This document shows, one piece after another, positions 6,855-15,775 of a stretch of DNA of 64,000 bases. The stretch is from contig CAMLCH010000006.1 in the NCBI GenBank assembly GCA_946478525.1, forward strand, positions 1-64,000, written 5' to 3'. The notes beneath the pieces were generated by a model. It ran no database searches and was not told where the DNA came from. It worked only from the letters and a program-made list of their open reading frames with translations. Source of the stretch: Snodgrassella alvi_G (GTDB taxonomy: Bacteria > Pseudomonadota > Gammaproteobacteria > Burkholderiales > Neisseriaceae). Each line of letters starts with the position of its first letter. The first letter of the stretch is position 1. The position numbers were made by a program, and so were the translations under genes.

Positions 6855-8384
6855 ATGTGGAGTTGGCCTAAACGTTTTTGGGTGATTGTTTATACGGTTT
6901 ATGTATATGGTTTATTGGATGTGGTGCAAATTCATGTTCGACCATTATGGTTACGTAAGCTGATACGTCTGTTACCAAGTTCTCGTAAATACCGTAAATT
7001 AGCGCCAGCGGTACGTCTGCGCTTAGCTCTGGAAAGTTTGGGGCCGATTTTTGTGAAATTTGGTCAGGTTTTGTCGACGCGTCCAGATTTGTTATCAGCA
7101 GATTACGCACGTGAACTGGCTATGTTACAGGACCGGGTACCGCCGTTTAGTAGTGATATTGCAATTAAGGTGATTGAAAGCGAGCTTGGAAAGCCGCTGA
7201 TGAAGTTGTATGCCTGTTTTAATCCGCAACCAATGGCCAGTGCCTCGATTGCACAGGTACATGAAGCACATTTATATAATGCTGAGGGTGGTGTCGGTCA
7301 GAAAGTAGCAGTTAAGGTGTTGCGACCGAATATTGCTCCGGTTATCGATCAGGATCTGGCCTTGTTGGGTTTTGGTGCACGCTGGATTGAAATATTGTTT
7401 GCAGACGCAAAGCGATTAAAGCCTCGTGAGGTGGTGGCTGAGTTTAAAAATTATCTACATGATGAACTTGATTTGATGAAGGAAGCAGCCAATGCCAGCT
7501 TGCTTGGTCGTCAGTTTAAAAACAGTGAAATGCTGATTATTCCTGAGGTCTATTATGATTATTGCGCCCGTAAGGTGCTGACTATTGAATGGATGGATGG
7601 AACAGCAATTTCTAATTTGGCTGAATTGCGCGCCCGCAAGGTTGATTTACGGTTACTGGCACGATATGGGGTGGAAATTTTCTTCACGCAGGTGTTTGAT
7701 AATGGTTTTTTCCATGCCGATATGCATCCGGGCAATATTATGGTGGCGAAAGATGGCCGTTACATCGCGCTGGATTTTGGTATTGTTGGTACATTGACGG
7801 ACTATGATAAACGCTATTTGGCGATTAATTTTCTGGCGTTTTTTAATCGTGACTATCATCGTGTTGCGACTGCTCATGTGGAGTCAGGCTGGGTGCCAGC
7901 AAATACGCGGGTAGAAGAACTGGAAGCAGCTGTACGAGCAGTATGTGAACCTGTTTTTAATAAACCTTTGGCGGAAATTTCTTTTGGTTTAGTGCTGATG
8001 CGTTTGTTTGAAACCAGCCGGCGTTTTAATGTAGAAATACAGCCACAGCTAGTATTGTTACAGAAAACGCTTTTGAATATTGAAGGCTTAGGACGGCAGC
8101 TGGATCCGGATCTGGATTTATGGGCAACAGCCAAACCATTTTTAACGCGCTGGATGCACAATCAGATTGGCTTTAAAGCTTTATGGCGAGTGATTAAGCA
8201 GGAAGCTCCAGACTGGGCACAGATGTTGCCAGCTTTGCCAAGAAAGGTAAATGCTTTGGTTGATGAAAAGCGTCAACTGGAATGGCGGGATGCTTATTTG
8301 CATTTATTGAAAACTCAGCGTCAACAGAATTTCTGGCTGGCCATTATTGCTTTGGCTATGCTGGCTGTGCTTATTTTCAAATAA
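6855..8384 (+). CDS. ubiB: UbiB family ubiquinone biosynthesis kinase-like ATPase
   Basis: UbiB is an atypical kinase-fold ATPase needed for ubiquinone assembly at the inner membrane. The 509-residue protein carries the family KxGQ motif (KFGQ, residues 68-71), SIAQVH, AVKVLRP, the catalytic-loop region FHADMHPGN, and DFGIVG. The C-terminus ends with a hydrophobic helix (FWLAIIALAMLAVLIF). The start MWSWPKRFWV at 6855 has GGAG about 9 nt upstream; a 20-codon extension starting with TTG at 6795 is less likely. A strong terminator lies about 80 bp downstream. Confidence 0.93.
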   Translation: MWSWPKRFWVIVYTVYVYGLLDVVQIHVRPLWLRKLIRLLPSSRKYRKLAPAVRLRLALESLGPIFVKFGQVLSTRPDLLSADYARELAMLQDRVPPFSSDIAIKVIESELGKPLMKLYACFNPQPMASASIAQVHEAHLYNAEGGVGQKVAVKVLRPNIAPVIDQDLALLGFGARWIEILFADAKRLKPREVVAEFKNYLHDELDLMKEAANASLLGRQFKNSEMLIIPEVYYDYCARKVLTIEWMDGTAISNLAELRARKVDLRLLARYGVEIFFTQVFDNGFFHADMHPGNIMVAKDGRYIALDFGIVGTLTDYDKRYLAINFLAFFNRDYHRVATAHVESGWVPANTRVEELEAAVRAVCEPVFNKPLAEISFGLVLMRLFETSRRFNVEIQPQLVLLQKTLLNIEGLGRQLDPDLDLWATAKPFLTRWMHNQIGFKALWRVIKQEAPDWAQMLPALPRKVNALVDEKRQLEWRDAYLHLLKTQRQQNFWLAIIALAMLAVLIFK

Positions 8385-8462
8385 TGGTAGTTGGGATTGC
8401 AGCAATAGCCTGAAGTGCTGTGGCAGGTTTATGCTATTATTTAATTAATAATCAATTTTCGG

Positions 8463-8492
8463 AGGCTGTCTGAATGAGACAGCCTTTGTTTT
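8463..8492 (+). terminator. Intrinsic terminator after ubiB, with DUS-like arm
   Basis: The stem AGGCTGTCT/AGACAGCCT with a five-base loop is followed by TTTGTTTT. The left arm plus loop reads AGGCTGTCTGAA, one mismatch from the Simonsiella-type DNA uptake sequence. Confidence 0.85.
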
Positions 8493-8701
8493 ATTGCTGT
8501 GACCAATGCATACTGCGTAAAAGCCCGAGTATGATTCTGGTGGGTAGTGGTGAGTAAAAAGATTGAACTTGATAGGGTTAATTGGCAAATAAATTATAAG
8601 ATAAATTATTGTTAATATTTATATTAATATATTTTTAAAGGGATTTTTTTTATAATCGGTAAAATAATAAGTTTCGAGTTATAATTTGTGCAGTTGTGTT
8701 T

Positions 8702-8726
8702 ACCGAGGAATAAACTCGGTTTTTTC
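8702..8726 (+). promoter_or_regulatory. Terminator-like hairpin in the psd leader
   Basis: The stem ACCGAG/CTCGGT with a seven-base loop runs directly into a T run, about 20 nt before the psd start. A TATAAT at 8680-8685 lies just upstream. It may be an attenuator or a 5' stabilising hairpin; only the structure is seen, not its effect. Confidence 0.55.
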
Positions 8727-8745
8727 TATGTAAAGGAGTTGCCTC

Positions 8746-9507
8746 ATGTCGCGTGTATATCCCTATCCTTTGATTGCAAAGGAGGGCTGGCCGTTTATTA
8801 TCGGCAGTCTGGTGATTAGCATTTTAGCTACGATATGGTGTATATGGTGGTCTCTGCCGCTATGGCTGGTGACTGTGTTTGTCGTTCAGTTTTTCCGTGA
8901 TCCGGCGCGCGATATTCCAACAGCACCGGAAGATGTGTTGAGTCCGGCAGATGGTCGTATTGTGGTGGTTGAAAAAACCGTTGATCCTTATCGCGGTGTG
9001 AATGCCTTAAAAATAAGTGTGTTTATGAATGTATTTAATGTACATTCTAATCGCTGTCCGATTGATGGAAAGGTAGAACGCGTCGATTATTTTAAAGGTA
9101 GCTTTATTAATGCTGATGCGGATAAAGCCAGTGAACAAAATGAACGCAATGCGGTATTGGCTGTCACTTCTACTGGACGGCCGGTAACTTTTGTTCAGAT
9201 TGCTGGTTTGGTAGCAAGACGAATTTTGTGCTATGTGAATGAAAACGATTTGCTTCATCGTGGTGATCGCTATGGATTTATTCGTTTTGGTTCACGCGTT
9301 GATGTGTATTTGCCGGAGGATGCTACTTCTTTAGTGACAATTGGTGATAAGGTCAGAGCCAGTAGTACGGTGTTGGCAACTTTGCCATTACAGGCGCCAA
9401 AAATTGAAGAGACGCCAGAAATAGCTGCTGATGATAACGCAGATGTGGTTGCTGATGCTGTAGATAAGGCGATAGAGACTGCTCAGCATGTATTAACGCA
9501 GGAATAA
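8746..9507 (+). CDS. psd: Phosphatidylserine decarboxylase, short form
   Basis: The proenzyme converts phosphatidylserine to phosphatidylethanolamine at the inner membrane. The 253-residue sequence has hydrophobic segments at residues 16-50, then PADGRIV, MNVFNVHSNRCP, and the self-cleavage site FGSRVD (Gly182-Ser183) that yields the pyruvoyl prosthetic group. Length and the GS site place it in the short, archaeal-type group. The extra acidic, alanine-rich C-terminal tail (from about residue 220) is not needed for catalysis. AAAGGAG precedes the ATG. Its partner PssA is encoded 1.6 kb downstream on the same strand, after hflX. Confidence 0.95.
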   Translation: MSRVYPYPLIAKEGWPFIIGSLVISILATIWCIWWSLPLWLVTVFVVQFFRDPARDIPTAPEDVLSPADGRIVVVEKTVDPYRGVNALKISVFMNVFNVHSNRCPIDGKVERVDYFKGSFINADADKASEQNERNAVLAVTSTGRPVTFVQIAGLVARRILCYVNENDLLHRGDRYGFIRFGSRVDVYLPEDATSLVTIGDKVRASSTVLATLPLQAPKIEETPEIAADDNADVVADAVDKAIETAQHVLTQE

Positions 9508-9522
9508 TTACTGCAAATCTGT

Positions 9523-9561
9523 CAGGCTGTTTGTCACTGTTTCGTCCAAACAGCCTGTTTT
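9523..9561 (+). terminator. Intrinsic terminator after psd
   Basis: The eleven-base stem CAGGCTGTTTG/CAAACAGCCTG is followed by TTTTATT. The arm core AGGCTGT is shared with the terminator before psd. Confidence 0.85.
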
Positions 9562-9884
9562 ATTCAAACTTTAATATTTATTTTTCTATTGCAATCATTC
9601 TGCTTAATTTTTTATGGCTGAATATGCTTTAGGATAAATCAATCTTCTGCAATACAGTAAGATAACTTTTATCTCATTCTCTTTTTCTATCCAGTACAAT
9701 ATGATATTTTAGGGTATATCATTTTTTATTTAAGTTGGCTGGATATTGCTGTAAAGCAACGGTTAGCAATCTGTATGATGGGATTAAAGATTATACTGTT
9801 GTGGCAACTGGATGCTGGCATAATTGGAAACATTAAGTAGCGCGCTGGTCAAAGTGTCTACAATCTGAATGGAAAGAATATTTT
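9562..9884. other. Spacer upstream of hflX
   Basis: This is AT-rich and has no credible gene. A small hairpin TTGCTGTAAAGCAA lies near 9747-9760, and a TACAAT about 25 bp before hflX may be a -10 box. Confidence 0.4.
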
Positions 9885-11099
9885 ATGTCGTTTGCAGACG
9901 GATCGAATAATCTGAAACCTGCAAATCAGTATAGGTCTGATGGTTCCACAGCACAGCAGTCAACAGAGCGGATATTGCTGGTAGGGGTGCAGTCAGATCA
10001 GGATTTTTCTGCAAATGCAGAACGTCGTAAACATCTATTTCAGTCGGCAATGGCTGAAGCTGAGGAGCTGGTACGAGCAACTGGTGGAAATCTGGTTGAG
10101 ACAGTTCAGTGTAAACGTCAGCATATTCACAGTGCATTGTATGTTGGTAGCGGTAAGGCTGAAGAGCTGGCACAAAAAGTATCACTGCACCATATTGATT
10201 TAGTGGTATTCAACCATGCGCTAACGCCAACACAGGAACGTAATCTGGAACAAGTATTAAAGTGCCGTGTTCTTGATCGTGTCGGTCTGATTCTGGCTAT
10301 TTTTGCCCGTCGGGCACAAAGTCAGGAAGGTCGATTACAGGTAGAACTTGCCCAGCTGGTACATTTATCTAGCCGTCTGGTACGAGGCTATGCACATTTG
10401 CAAAGCCAGAAAGGTGGCATTGGTTTAAAAGGTCCGGGTGAAACGCAGCTGGAAACGGATCGACGTCTGATCAAAACCAAAATTACTCGCTTACGTCAGC
10501 AATTACAGCAAGTACGCAAACAACGGGCAACACAGCGTAAAAGTAGACGACAGGGTGCACTGAAGACTTTTGCTTTGGTTGGCTATACCAATGTGGGCAA
10601 ATCCAGTTTATTTAATCGTCTGACTAAGGCACAAGTTTTAGCAAAGGATCAGTTATTTGCAACGCTCGATAATACAGTACGGCGGTTGTATCTGAATAAT
10701 CACACCAGTATATTGTTATCGGACACAGTCGGATTTATTGGCGATTTACCTCATAGTCTGGTGGCTGCCTTTGCTGCTACGCTGGAAGAAACAGCGCAGG
10801 CTGATATTCTGGTGCAGGTAGTGGATATTACTCACCCTGAATATGAGCAACAGATGGAAGATGTGAATTCAGTTTTAACAGAAATTCATGCAAATGATAT
10901 TCCCCAGTTGATCGTTTACAATAAAATTGATAATTTACCTGTTTTCAATCGTCCCCATGGCGTTGTGCGTGCAGCTGATGGACGACCCCAGGCTGTATAT
11001 ATTTCTGTTCAGGACGGAAGTGGTATGGAAGATTTGCGTACTGTATTGGCTGAGTTAGCAGTTAACTTGGAACTAAATAATCAATTTACAAAACAGTAA
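9885..11099 (+). CDS. hflX: HflX ribosome-splitting GTPase
   Basis: HflX binds and separates stalled ribosomes. The 404-residue protein has the N-terminal HflX domain (ALYVGSGKAEEL, LVVFNHALTPTQERNLE), the family signature GLKGPGETQLETDRR, a basic helical linker, and a G domain with G1 GYTNVGKS (233-240), G3 DTVGFIGDLPH and G4 NKID. The start has GGAAAG upstream. The usual partner hfq is not adjacent in this window. It stands directly before pssA, 27 nt apart, so the two may be cotranscribed. Confidence 0.95.
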   Translation: MSFADGSNNLKPANQYRSDGSTAQQSTERILLVGVQSDQDFSANAERRKHLFQSAMAEAEELVRATGGNLVETVQCKRQHIHSALYVGSGKAEELAQKVSLHHIDLVVFNHALTPTQERNLEQVLKCRVLDRVGLILAIFARRAQSQEGRLQVELAQLVHLSSRLVRGYAHLQSQKGGIGLKGPGETQLETDRRLIKTKITRLRQQLQQVRKQRATQRKSRRQGALKTFALVGYTNVGKSSLFNRLTKAQVLAKDQLFATLDNTVRRLYLNNHTSILLSDTVGFIGDLPHSLVAAFAATLEETAQADILVQVVDITHPEYEQQMEDVNSVLTEIHANDIPQLIVYNKIDNLPVFNRPHGVVRAADGRPQAVYISVQDGSGMEDLRTVLAELAVNLELNNQFTKQ

Positions 11100-11126
11100 T
11101 TATTGCTGTTGAGGATTCTTATAAAG

Positions 11127-11900
11127 ATGATACAAGAACAAACTGAGTTAAATCCAACTGAACAATTATCTCGTCGTCGGCGCTTACGGGATAACAGTAT
11201 TTATTTATTACCCAATGCATTTACACTGGCGGCATTGTTTGCTGCATTTTACGCTATCACACAGTCTATGCATGGTTATTATGAAATTGCTGCCATAGCA
11301 GTATTCATTTCAATGTTGTTGGACGGTATGGATGGACGCATTGCTCGTTTGACTAATAGTCAGAGTGCTTTTGGTGAACAGCTGGACAGTTTAGCGGACA
11401 TGGTTAGTTTTGGTGTCGCACCTGCTTTGATTGCTTATAAATGGCAGTTATTCCATTTCGGTAAAATCGGCTATTCAGTGGCATTTATTTATTGTGCTTG
11501 TGCAGCTTTACGTCTGGCTTTATTTAATACACTTATTGGTAAAGTCAGCAAGAAATGGTTTATCGGTATTCCCAGTCCGACTGCAGCAGCCTTAGTGATT
11601 GGTCTGATTTGGGTTAGTCATACTTTTCAGGGTTTGCCTTTTCTCAACTGGTTATGTTTGTTTATTACCTTGTTTGCCGGTTTATCAATGGTGGTGCAGA
11701 TCCCGTTCTGGTCGTTTAAAGAAATCAATTTCTCTCGTCGGGTACCGTTTTTTGTGATGATTCTGGCGGTTATTGTTCTGTTGTTGGTGACATTGGAACC
11801 GTCAGTGGTGTTATTTGGATTTTTCCTGTTGTACAGTTTATCTGGTTATTTTTTGTATATTTGTCATTTACTGCGGAAGCGTAAATGGCGTTCAAAATGA
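11127..11900 (+). CDS. pssA: CDP-diacylglycerol-serine O-phosphatidyltransferase
   Basis: This integral membrane enzyme makes phosphatidylserine, the substrate of Psd. The CDP-alcohol phosphotransferase motif is visible as DGMDGRIAR, then G and LDSLAD (DGxxAR-x8-GxxxDxxxD type). About eight hydrophobic segments span the 257 residues, and the N-terminus is arginine-rich (LSRRRRLRD). The ATG at 11127 is chosen as start; a TTG at 11103 in the same frame is possible because the GAGG site lies between the two. It is the membrane-type PssA, not the peripheral PLD-type of E. coli. Confidence 0.92.
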   Translation: MIQEQTELNPTEQLSRRRRLRDNSIYLLPNAFTLAALFAAFYAITQSMHGYYEIAAIAVFISMLLDGMDGRIARLTNSQSAFGEQLDSLADMVSFGVAPALIAYKWQLFHFGKIGYSVAFIYCACAALRLALFNTLIGKVSKKWFIGIPSPTAAALVIGLIWVSHTFQGLPFLNWLCLFITLFAGLSMVVQIPFWSFKEINFSRRVPFFVMILAVIVLLLVTLEPSVVLFGFFLLYSLSGYFLYICHLLRKRKWRSK

Positions 11901-11963
11901 TCATATAGACTGTCCATTATTGAATATAACGACAAACTTTTAGCAAGGAATTAAGGGGAAATC

Positions 11964-13181
11964 ATGGCGGTTAATTTAATCGAGCCCGATGAAACACAAA
12001 TTTTGAAAATTGAAGGTGTACAGGTTTTTGTCGGGCAGGCTGGAATTAAAAAAGCCAATCATGATGACTTGACTTTATTGGTTCTCAATGAAACCAATAG
12101 TGTGGCTGCGGTTGTAACACAGAATCGTTTTTGTGCCGCACCGGTGCACATTACTAAACAGCATCTGGCTGCTGGTCAAAATATACGAGCCTTAGTTATC
12201 AATACCGGAAATGCCAATGCCGGTACCGGCCAGCAGGGCAGACTGGATGCGCTATTTATCTGTGAAAAGGTGGCGCAGCAAATAGGTTGTCATGCTGAAC
12301 AGGTTTTGCCATTTTCTACTGGCATTATTCTGGAACCTTTACCGGCAGATAAGATTGCTAAGGCATTACCAGATGTAAAAATGGCGTCATGGTCGCGAGC
12401 TGCAGCGGCAATTATGACCACAGATACTGTGCCCAAGCTGGCCAGCCGTTGTATCTGCGTTGATGGTCAGGAAATTCATTTTACCGGTATTGCCAAGGGT
12501 TCAGGTATGATTCATCCCAATATGGCAACCATGCTGGGATTTATATTTACGGATGCCGATATTGCTCAGCCGGTTCTCCAGAACATGATAGAGGAAGTGG
12601 TAGAAACTTCTTTCAATGCGATTACTGTGGATGGCGATACTTCAACGAATGATAGTTTTGTTGTGGTCGCTACCGGTAAAACCTTACTGCCTCGAATTGA
12701 AGATGTGGCTGAAGCCAATTATGTGGCGATAAAGTCGGTTATCGCAGATTTAGCATTGGAACTAGCGCAGGCTATAGTGCGAGACGGAGAAGGTGCAACT
12801 AAATTTATCACTGTTCATGTAAAAAATGCTCTAACTGTAACGGAGGCTCGGCAGGTAGCTTATGCTGTGGCGCACTCACCTTTGGTTAAAACCGCATTTT
12901 ATGCTAGTGACCCGAATCTTGGACGTATTCTCTGTGCCATTGGTTATGCTGGTATTGCTGATTTGGACATAACGCTAATTAATGTTCATCTGAATGAAGT
13001 ATTGGTAGTAGAAAATGGGGAACGGGCTGGTAGTTACAATGAACAGGCCGGACAGAGGGTAATGGCGGAAGATGAAATTACTATTACCATTGATTTGGCT
13101 CGCGCAGATGCCGAAGTGAAAATTTATACCTGTGATTTATCTAAAGAATATGTGGCTATTAATGCTGATTATCGCAGTTAA
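11964..13181 (+). CDS. argJ: Bifunctional ornithine acetyltransferase/N-acetylglutamate synthase
   Basis: ArgJ transfers acetyl from N-acetylornithine to glutamate and recycles acetyl groups in arginine synthesis. The 405-residue precursor carries the self-cleavage motif KGSGMIHPNMATMLGF, with Thr189 as the predicted nucleophile of the beta chain. INTGNANAGTG near residue 80 and the C-terminal YNEQ segment agree with the family. AAGGGG precedes the ATG. It is monocistronic: pssA ends 63 nt upstream and a terminator follows. Whether it is bi- or monofunctional cannot be told from sequence alone. Confidence 0.95.
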   Translation: MAVNLIEPDETQILKIEGVQVFVGQAGIKKANHDDLTLLVLNETNSVAAVVTQNRFCAAPVHITKQHLAAGQNIRALVINTGNANAGTGQQGRLDALFICEKVAQQIGCHAEQVLPFSTGIILEPLPADKIAKALPDVKMASWSRAAAAIMTTDTVPKLASRCICVDGQEIHFTGIAKGSGMIHPNMATMLGFIFTDADIAQPVLQNMIEEVVETSFNAITVDGDTSTNDSFVVVATGKTLLPRIEDVAEANYVAIKSVIADLALELAQAIVRDGEGATKFITVHVKNALTVTEARQVAYAVAHSPLVKTAFYASDPNLGRILCAIGYAGIADLDITLINVHLNEVLVVENGERAGSYNEQAGQRVMAEDEITITIDLARADAEVKIYTCDLSKEYVAINADYRS

Positions 13182-13196
13182 ATAATGGTTTTATTT

Positions 13197-13225
13197 AACC
13201 CGCTGTAAAAGCGGGTTATTTTTTT
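13197..13225. terminator. Terminator between argJ and the convergent Rid gene
   Basis: The stem AACCCGC/GCGGGTT is followed by ATTTTTTT on the plus strand. Confidence 0.85.
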
Positions 13226-13226
13226 G

Positions 13227-13583
13227 TTACTCTGGTTTTTGCACAGCCGTTATTTTAATTTCTACTTTCCATTGTGGATTGGCTAAAGCTGCCTGTACGC
13301 AGGCACGTGCAGGCGCCCGACCGGGAGTAATCCAGGTATCCCACGCTTGATTCATACCAGCATAATCCTGCATATTGGCTAGATAAATGGTAGCTTCACA
13401 AATATGCTGTTTATCACTATTGCAGGCGTGCAGAATTTTATCTATTTGTGTCAGTACATTGGTAGTTTGAGCAGAAATATCAGCATTTTCATTAGTAGGT
13501 ACTTGTCCGGCCAGAAAAATTAATCCGTTAGTAATGGTTGCTTCAGCAAAACGGTTACCACTCTGATAAAATTCGATACTCAT
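13227..13583 (-). CDS. RidA/YjgF family deaminase
   Basis: The 118-residue protein belongs to the Rid family, whose RidA members hydrolyse reactive enamine/imine intermediates such as 2-aminoacrylate. Seen motifs are GLIFLAGQVP, a central NVLTQIDKIL, and the C-terminal GRAPARACVQA carrying the conserved arginine of active RidA, followed by VEIKITAV. GGGAGA lies upstream of the ATG. It is convergent with argJ across a shared terminator. Subgroup (RidA versus Rid1-7) cannot be fixed by eye, so no gene symbol is given. Confidence 0.88.
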   Translation of the reverse strand: MSIEFYQSGNRFAEATITNGLIFLAGQVPTNENADISAQTTNVLTQIDKILHACNSDKQHICEATIYLANMQDYAGMNQAWDTWITPGRAPARACVQAALANPQWKVEIKITAVQKPE

Positions 13584-13653
13584 GTTTACATATCTCCCTT
13601 TATGTTAATTCAGTAATGTTATCACAGCATTAAAAGCCTGATCGAGTAAGGTA

Positions 13654-14142
13654 ATGAGTAAAATAAAATATCCAGTAACAGCGGCAATAAGATTTCTGCG
13701 TGAGCATCAAGTGATATTTGATCCAAAGGAATATCCTTATGCTGAACATGGCGGTACAGCCCATTCTGCAGCATGTCTCGGCGTGGATGAACATGCAGTT
13801 ATCAAAACAATTGTTTTGCAAAATGAACATAAACAAGGTTTGATAGTGTTAATGCATGGAGATAAACAAATCTCAACGCGCAAACTGGCGCGTGATTTGA
13901 ATATGAAACATATTGAACCGGCCAGTCCACAGCAGGCAAATAAATGGACAGGCTATCTGGTGGGCGGTACCAGTCCGTTTGGTAATAAAGCCAGCTTACC
14001 TGTTTATGTGGAAGAAAGTATTTATACTTTGCCACTGATTTATATCAATGGAGGCAAGCGCGGTTTTTTAGTGGCTATCCATCCCTCTGATCTGGCTTGT
14101 TTGCAACCACAATCTGTCCATGTAGCTACAGACAATAATTAG
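13654..14142 (+). CDS. ybaK: Cys-tRNA(Pro)/Cys-tRNA(Cys) deacylase YbaK
   Basis: This 162-residue trans-editing enzyme of the YbaK/ProX superfamily removes Cys from mischarged tRNA(Pro). Motifs seen are KTIVLQ, KLARDLN and the diagnostic GGTSPFGNK loop, followed by YINGGKRGF. The start has AAGG only a few bases upstream of the ATG. It is divergent from the Rid gene (70 bp gap) and ends in a bidirectional terminator shared with namA. Confidence 0.93.
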   Translation: MSKIKYPVTAAIRFLREHQVIFDPKEYPYAEHGGTAHSAACLGVDEHAVIKTIVLQNEHKQGLIVLMHGDKQISTRKLARDLNMKHIEPASPQQANKWTGYLVGGTSPFGNKASLPVYVEESIYTLPLIYINGGKRGFLVAIHPSDLACLQPQSVHVATDNN

Positions 14143-14230
14143 TATGATATAAATTTATGATAGAGCACTGAACAGCTGTAACCACATTAGATTTATTAAA
14201 TAAGTGTTTAGTATCGATTAGCGGTCAAAA

Positions 14231-14264
14231 ATTTAGCCCTGATTTATTGTAAACAGGGCTAAAT
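14231..14264. terminator. Bidirectional terminator between ybaK and namA
   Basis: The eleven-base stem ATTTAGCCCTG/CAGGGCTAAAT has a 12-base loop. It is A/T-flanked on both sides and sits between convergent genes. Confidence 0.75.
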
Positions 14265-14275
14265 TCTTATTATGT

Positions 14276-15307
14276 TCACTGCCCGCGCTGATAAGCAGCA
14301 TTAAATGGCTGGTATTGATGGTCATGCAGTTCCTTAGCTGCGTCAGCAAGCCAGTTAATATTTCTGAGTAATACACGACCTTCCATAATTAAATCCGCTT
14401 GCTGGTTTTGCAAAATATATTCAGCCAGAGTTGGACTGGTTAATAGACCAACTGTAGCGACAGGAATATCTACAGCCTGTTTAATCGCAGTAGCAAATGG
14501 AGTCTGGTAACCTCCATGTATGGGCAGGTCGGGCGCTTTGTCCAGCAATCCGCCGGTGGAAACATCAATCACATCAATTCCATCACGTTTAAGCCACTGG
14601 CAAATCTGTATCCAGTCTTCCATACTATTTTGCTGACCACTGTGATCATAATCAGTTAGAGATAAGCGTACCCATAAACTACCGGAAAATATGGCGCGAA
14701 TCTCCGTGGTAATTTCCTGTAAGAGTCGGTAGCGATTGAGCAATGAACCGCCATACTTATCCTGACGCTGATTCGTTAATGGAGAGAGAAACTGATTAAT
14801 TAAATAACCATGTGCAGCATGTATTTCAATGACATCTACGTCAGCCTGTTGAGCCCTTTCTGCCGCCTTAACAAAATCATCTTTAACTTGTTTGATTTCA
14901 TCTATATCTAGGGCTTTGGGTAGGGATGAAGTATTGTTAAAAGCAATCGCACTTGGGGCAACCGGTGGTTGAGCATCTTCAGCTTTACGACCAGCATGGG
15001 CCAGTTGTACACCGACTTTACTGCCCAGATAATGTAGGGAAGAGACCAGCTCGGTAAATTTTTCTGCTTGTGAATCATTCCATAATCCTAAATCATGGTT
15101 AGTAATCCGTCCACATGGCTGCACAGCAGTGGCCTCGATGATGATCAAACCAACATTGGCAATGGCGCGAGCACCGTAATGAGCAAAATGAAACGGGGTA
15201 ATCATTCCATCTTTTTCTTTTACTTCATACATACACATAGGTGACATGACTACACGGTTTTTCAAACTGAGCTTACCGATATTGATTGGTGATAATAATA
15301 AAGACAT
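14276..15307 (-). CDS. namA: Old yellow enzyme family NAD(P)H:flavin oxidoreductase (YqjM/NamA type)
   Basis: This FMN-dependent ene-reductase of 343 residues acts on alpha,beta-unsaturated carbonyls. The YqjM-class cysteine is present in MSPMCMYE (Cys25), QLAHAGRK binds flavin, and the substrate-activating histidines lie in EIHAAHGYLINQF (His163, His166). Late motifs STGG and GRVLLRN match the phosphate site. AGGAG precedes the ATG. It stands alone between a shared terminator and a 470-bp spacer. The natural substrate is unknown. Confidence 0.9.
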   Translation of the reverse strand: MSLLLSPINIGKLSLKNRVVMSPMCMYEVKEKDGMITPFHFAHYGARAIANVGLIIIEATAVQPCGRITNHDLGLWNDSQAEKFTELVSSLHYLGSKVGVQLAHAGRKAEDAQPPVAPSAIAFNNTSSLPKALDIDEIKQVKDDFVKAAERAQQADVDVIEIHAAHGYLINQFLSPLTNQRQDKYGGSLLNRYRLLQEITTEIRAIFSGSLWVRLSLTDYDHSGQQNSMEDWIQICQWLKRDGIDVIDVSTGGLLDKAPDLPIHGGYQTPFATAIKQAVDIPVATVGLLTSPTLAEYILQNQQADLIMEGRVLLRNINWLADAAKELHDHQYQPFNAAYQRGQ

Positions 15308-15775
15308 GAAACTGACTCCTGTTCTGTGACCGTTATAATAAATTTATCATTAAGCTGATTATAGGTTGCCATTGCTCATTTTGAATATGGTAATCTGGTA
15401 AAACTTGCAATAAATAAGTTATATAAATAAATGCAATTAATTTCCTGATTGATTATTGGATCAAAACGTATGTATTTAATATTCAACCTGTTAAGATTTT
15501 TACTGTGCAGATAATTTTCAATATTGTGATGGATACAAGTACGAAGGTTTTGCTTTCAATAGTTACTTGAACTGATTTTTAATGTGTGGAATAGATTAAG
15601 CAGAGAAGTTAAGATATTTTTAAAAAATCTTTATGCTGAAAATAATTCTGGAAGAAACAGTGACTATCAAATGCAAAGATTAATGATGGAAAAACTGCAT
15701 ATATAGTATGTGGCGTTGTTATAAAGAGAGATAGTACGAATTCTCTGAAACTGGATAGCTATCTCTTATAAATAG
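15308..15775. other. Spacer between namA and the saccharopine dehydrogenase-like gene
   Basis: There is no credible gene. AGAGATAG (about 15727) and CTATCTCT (about 15761) form a possible weak hairpin beyond the end of the 15776-16843 gene. The rest is AT-rich. Confidence 0.4.
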
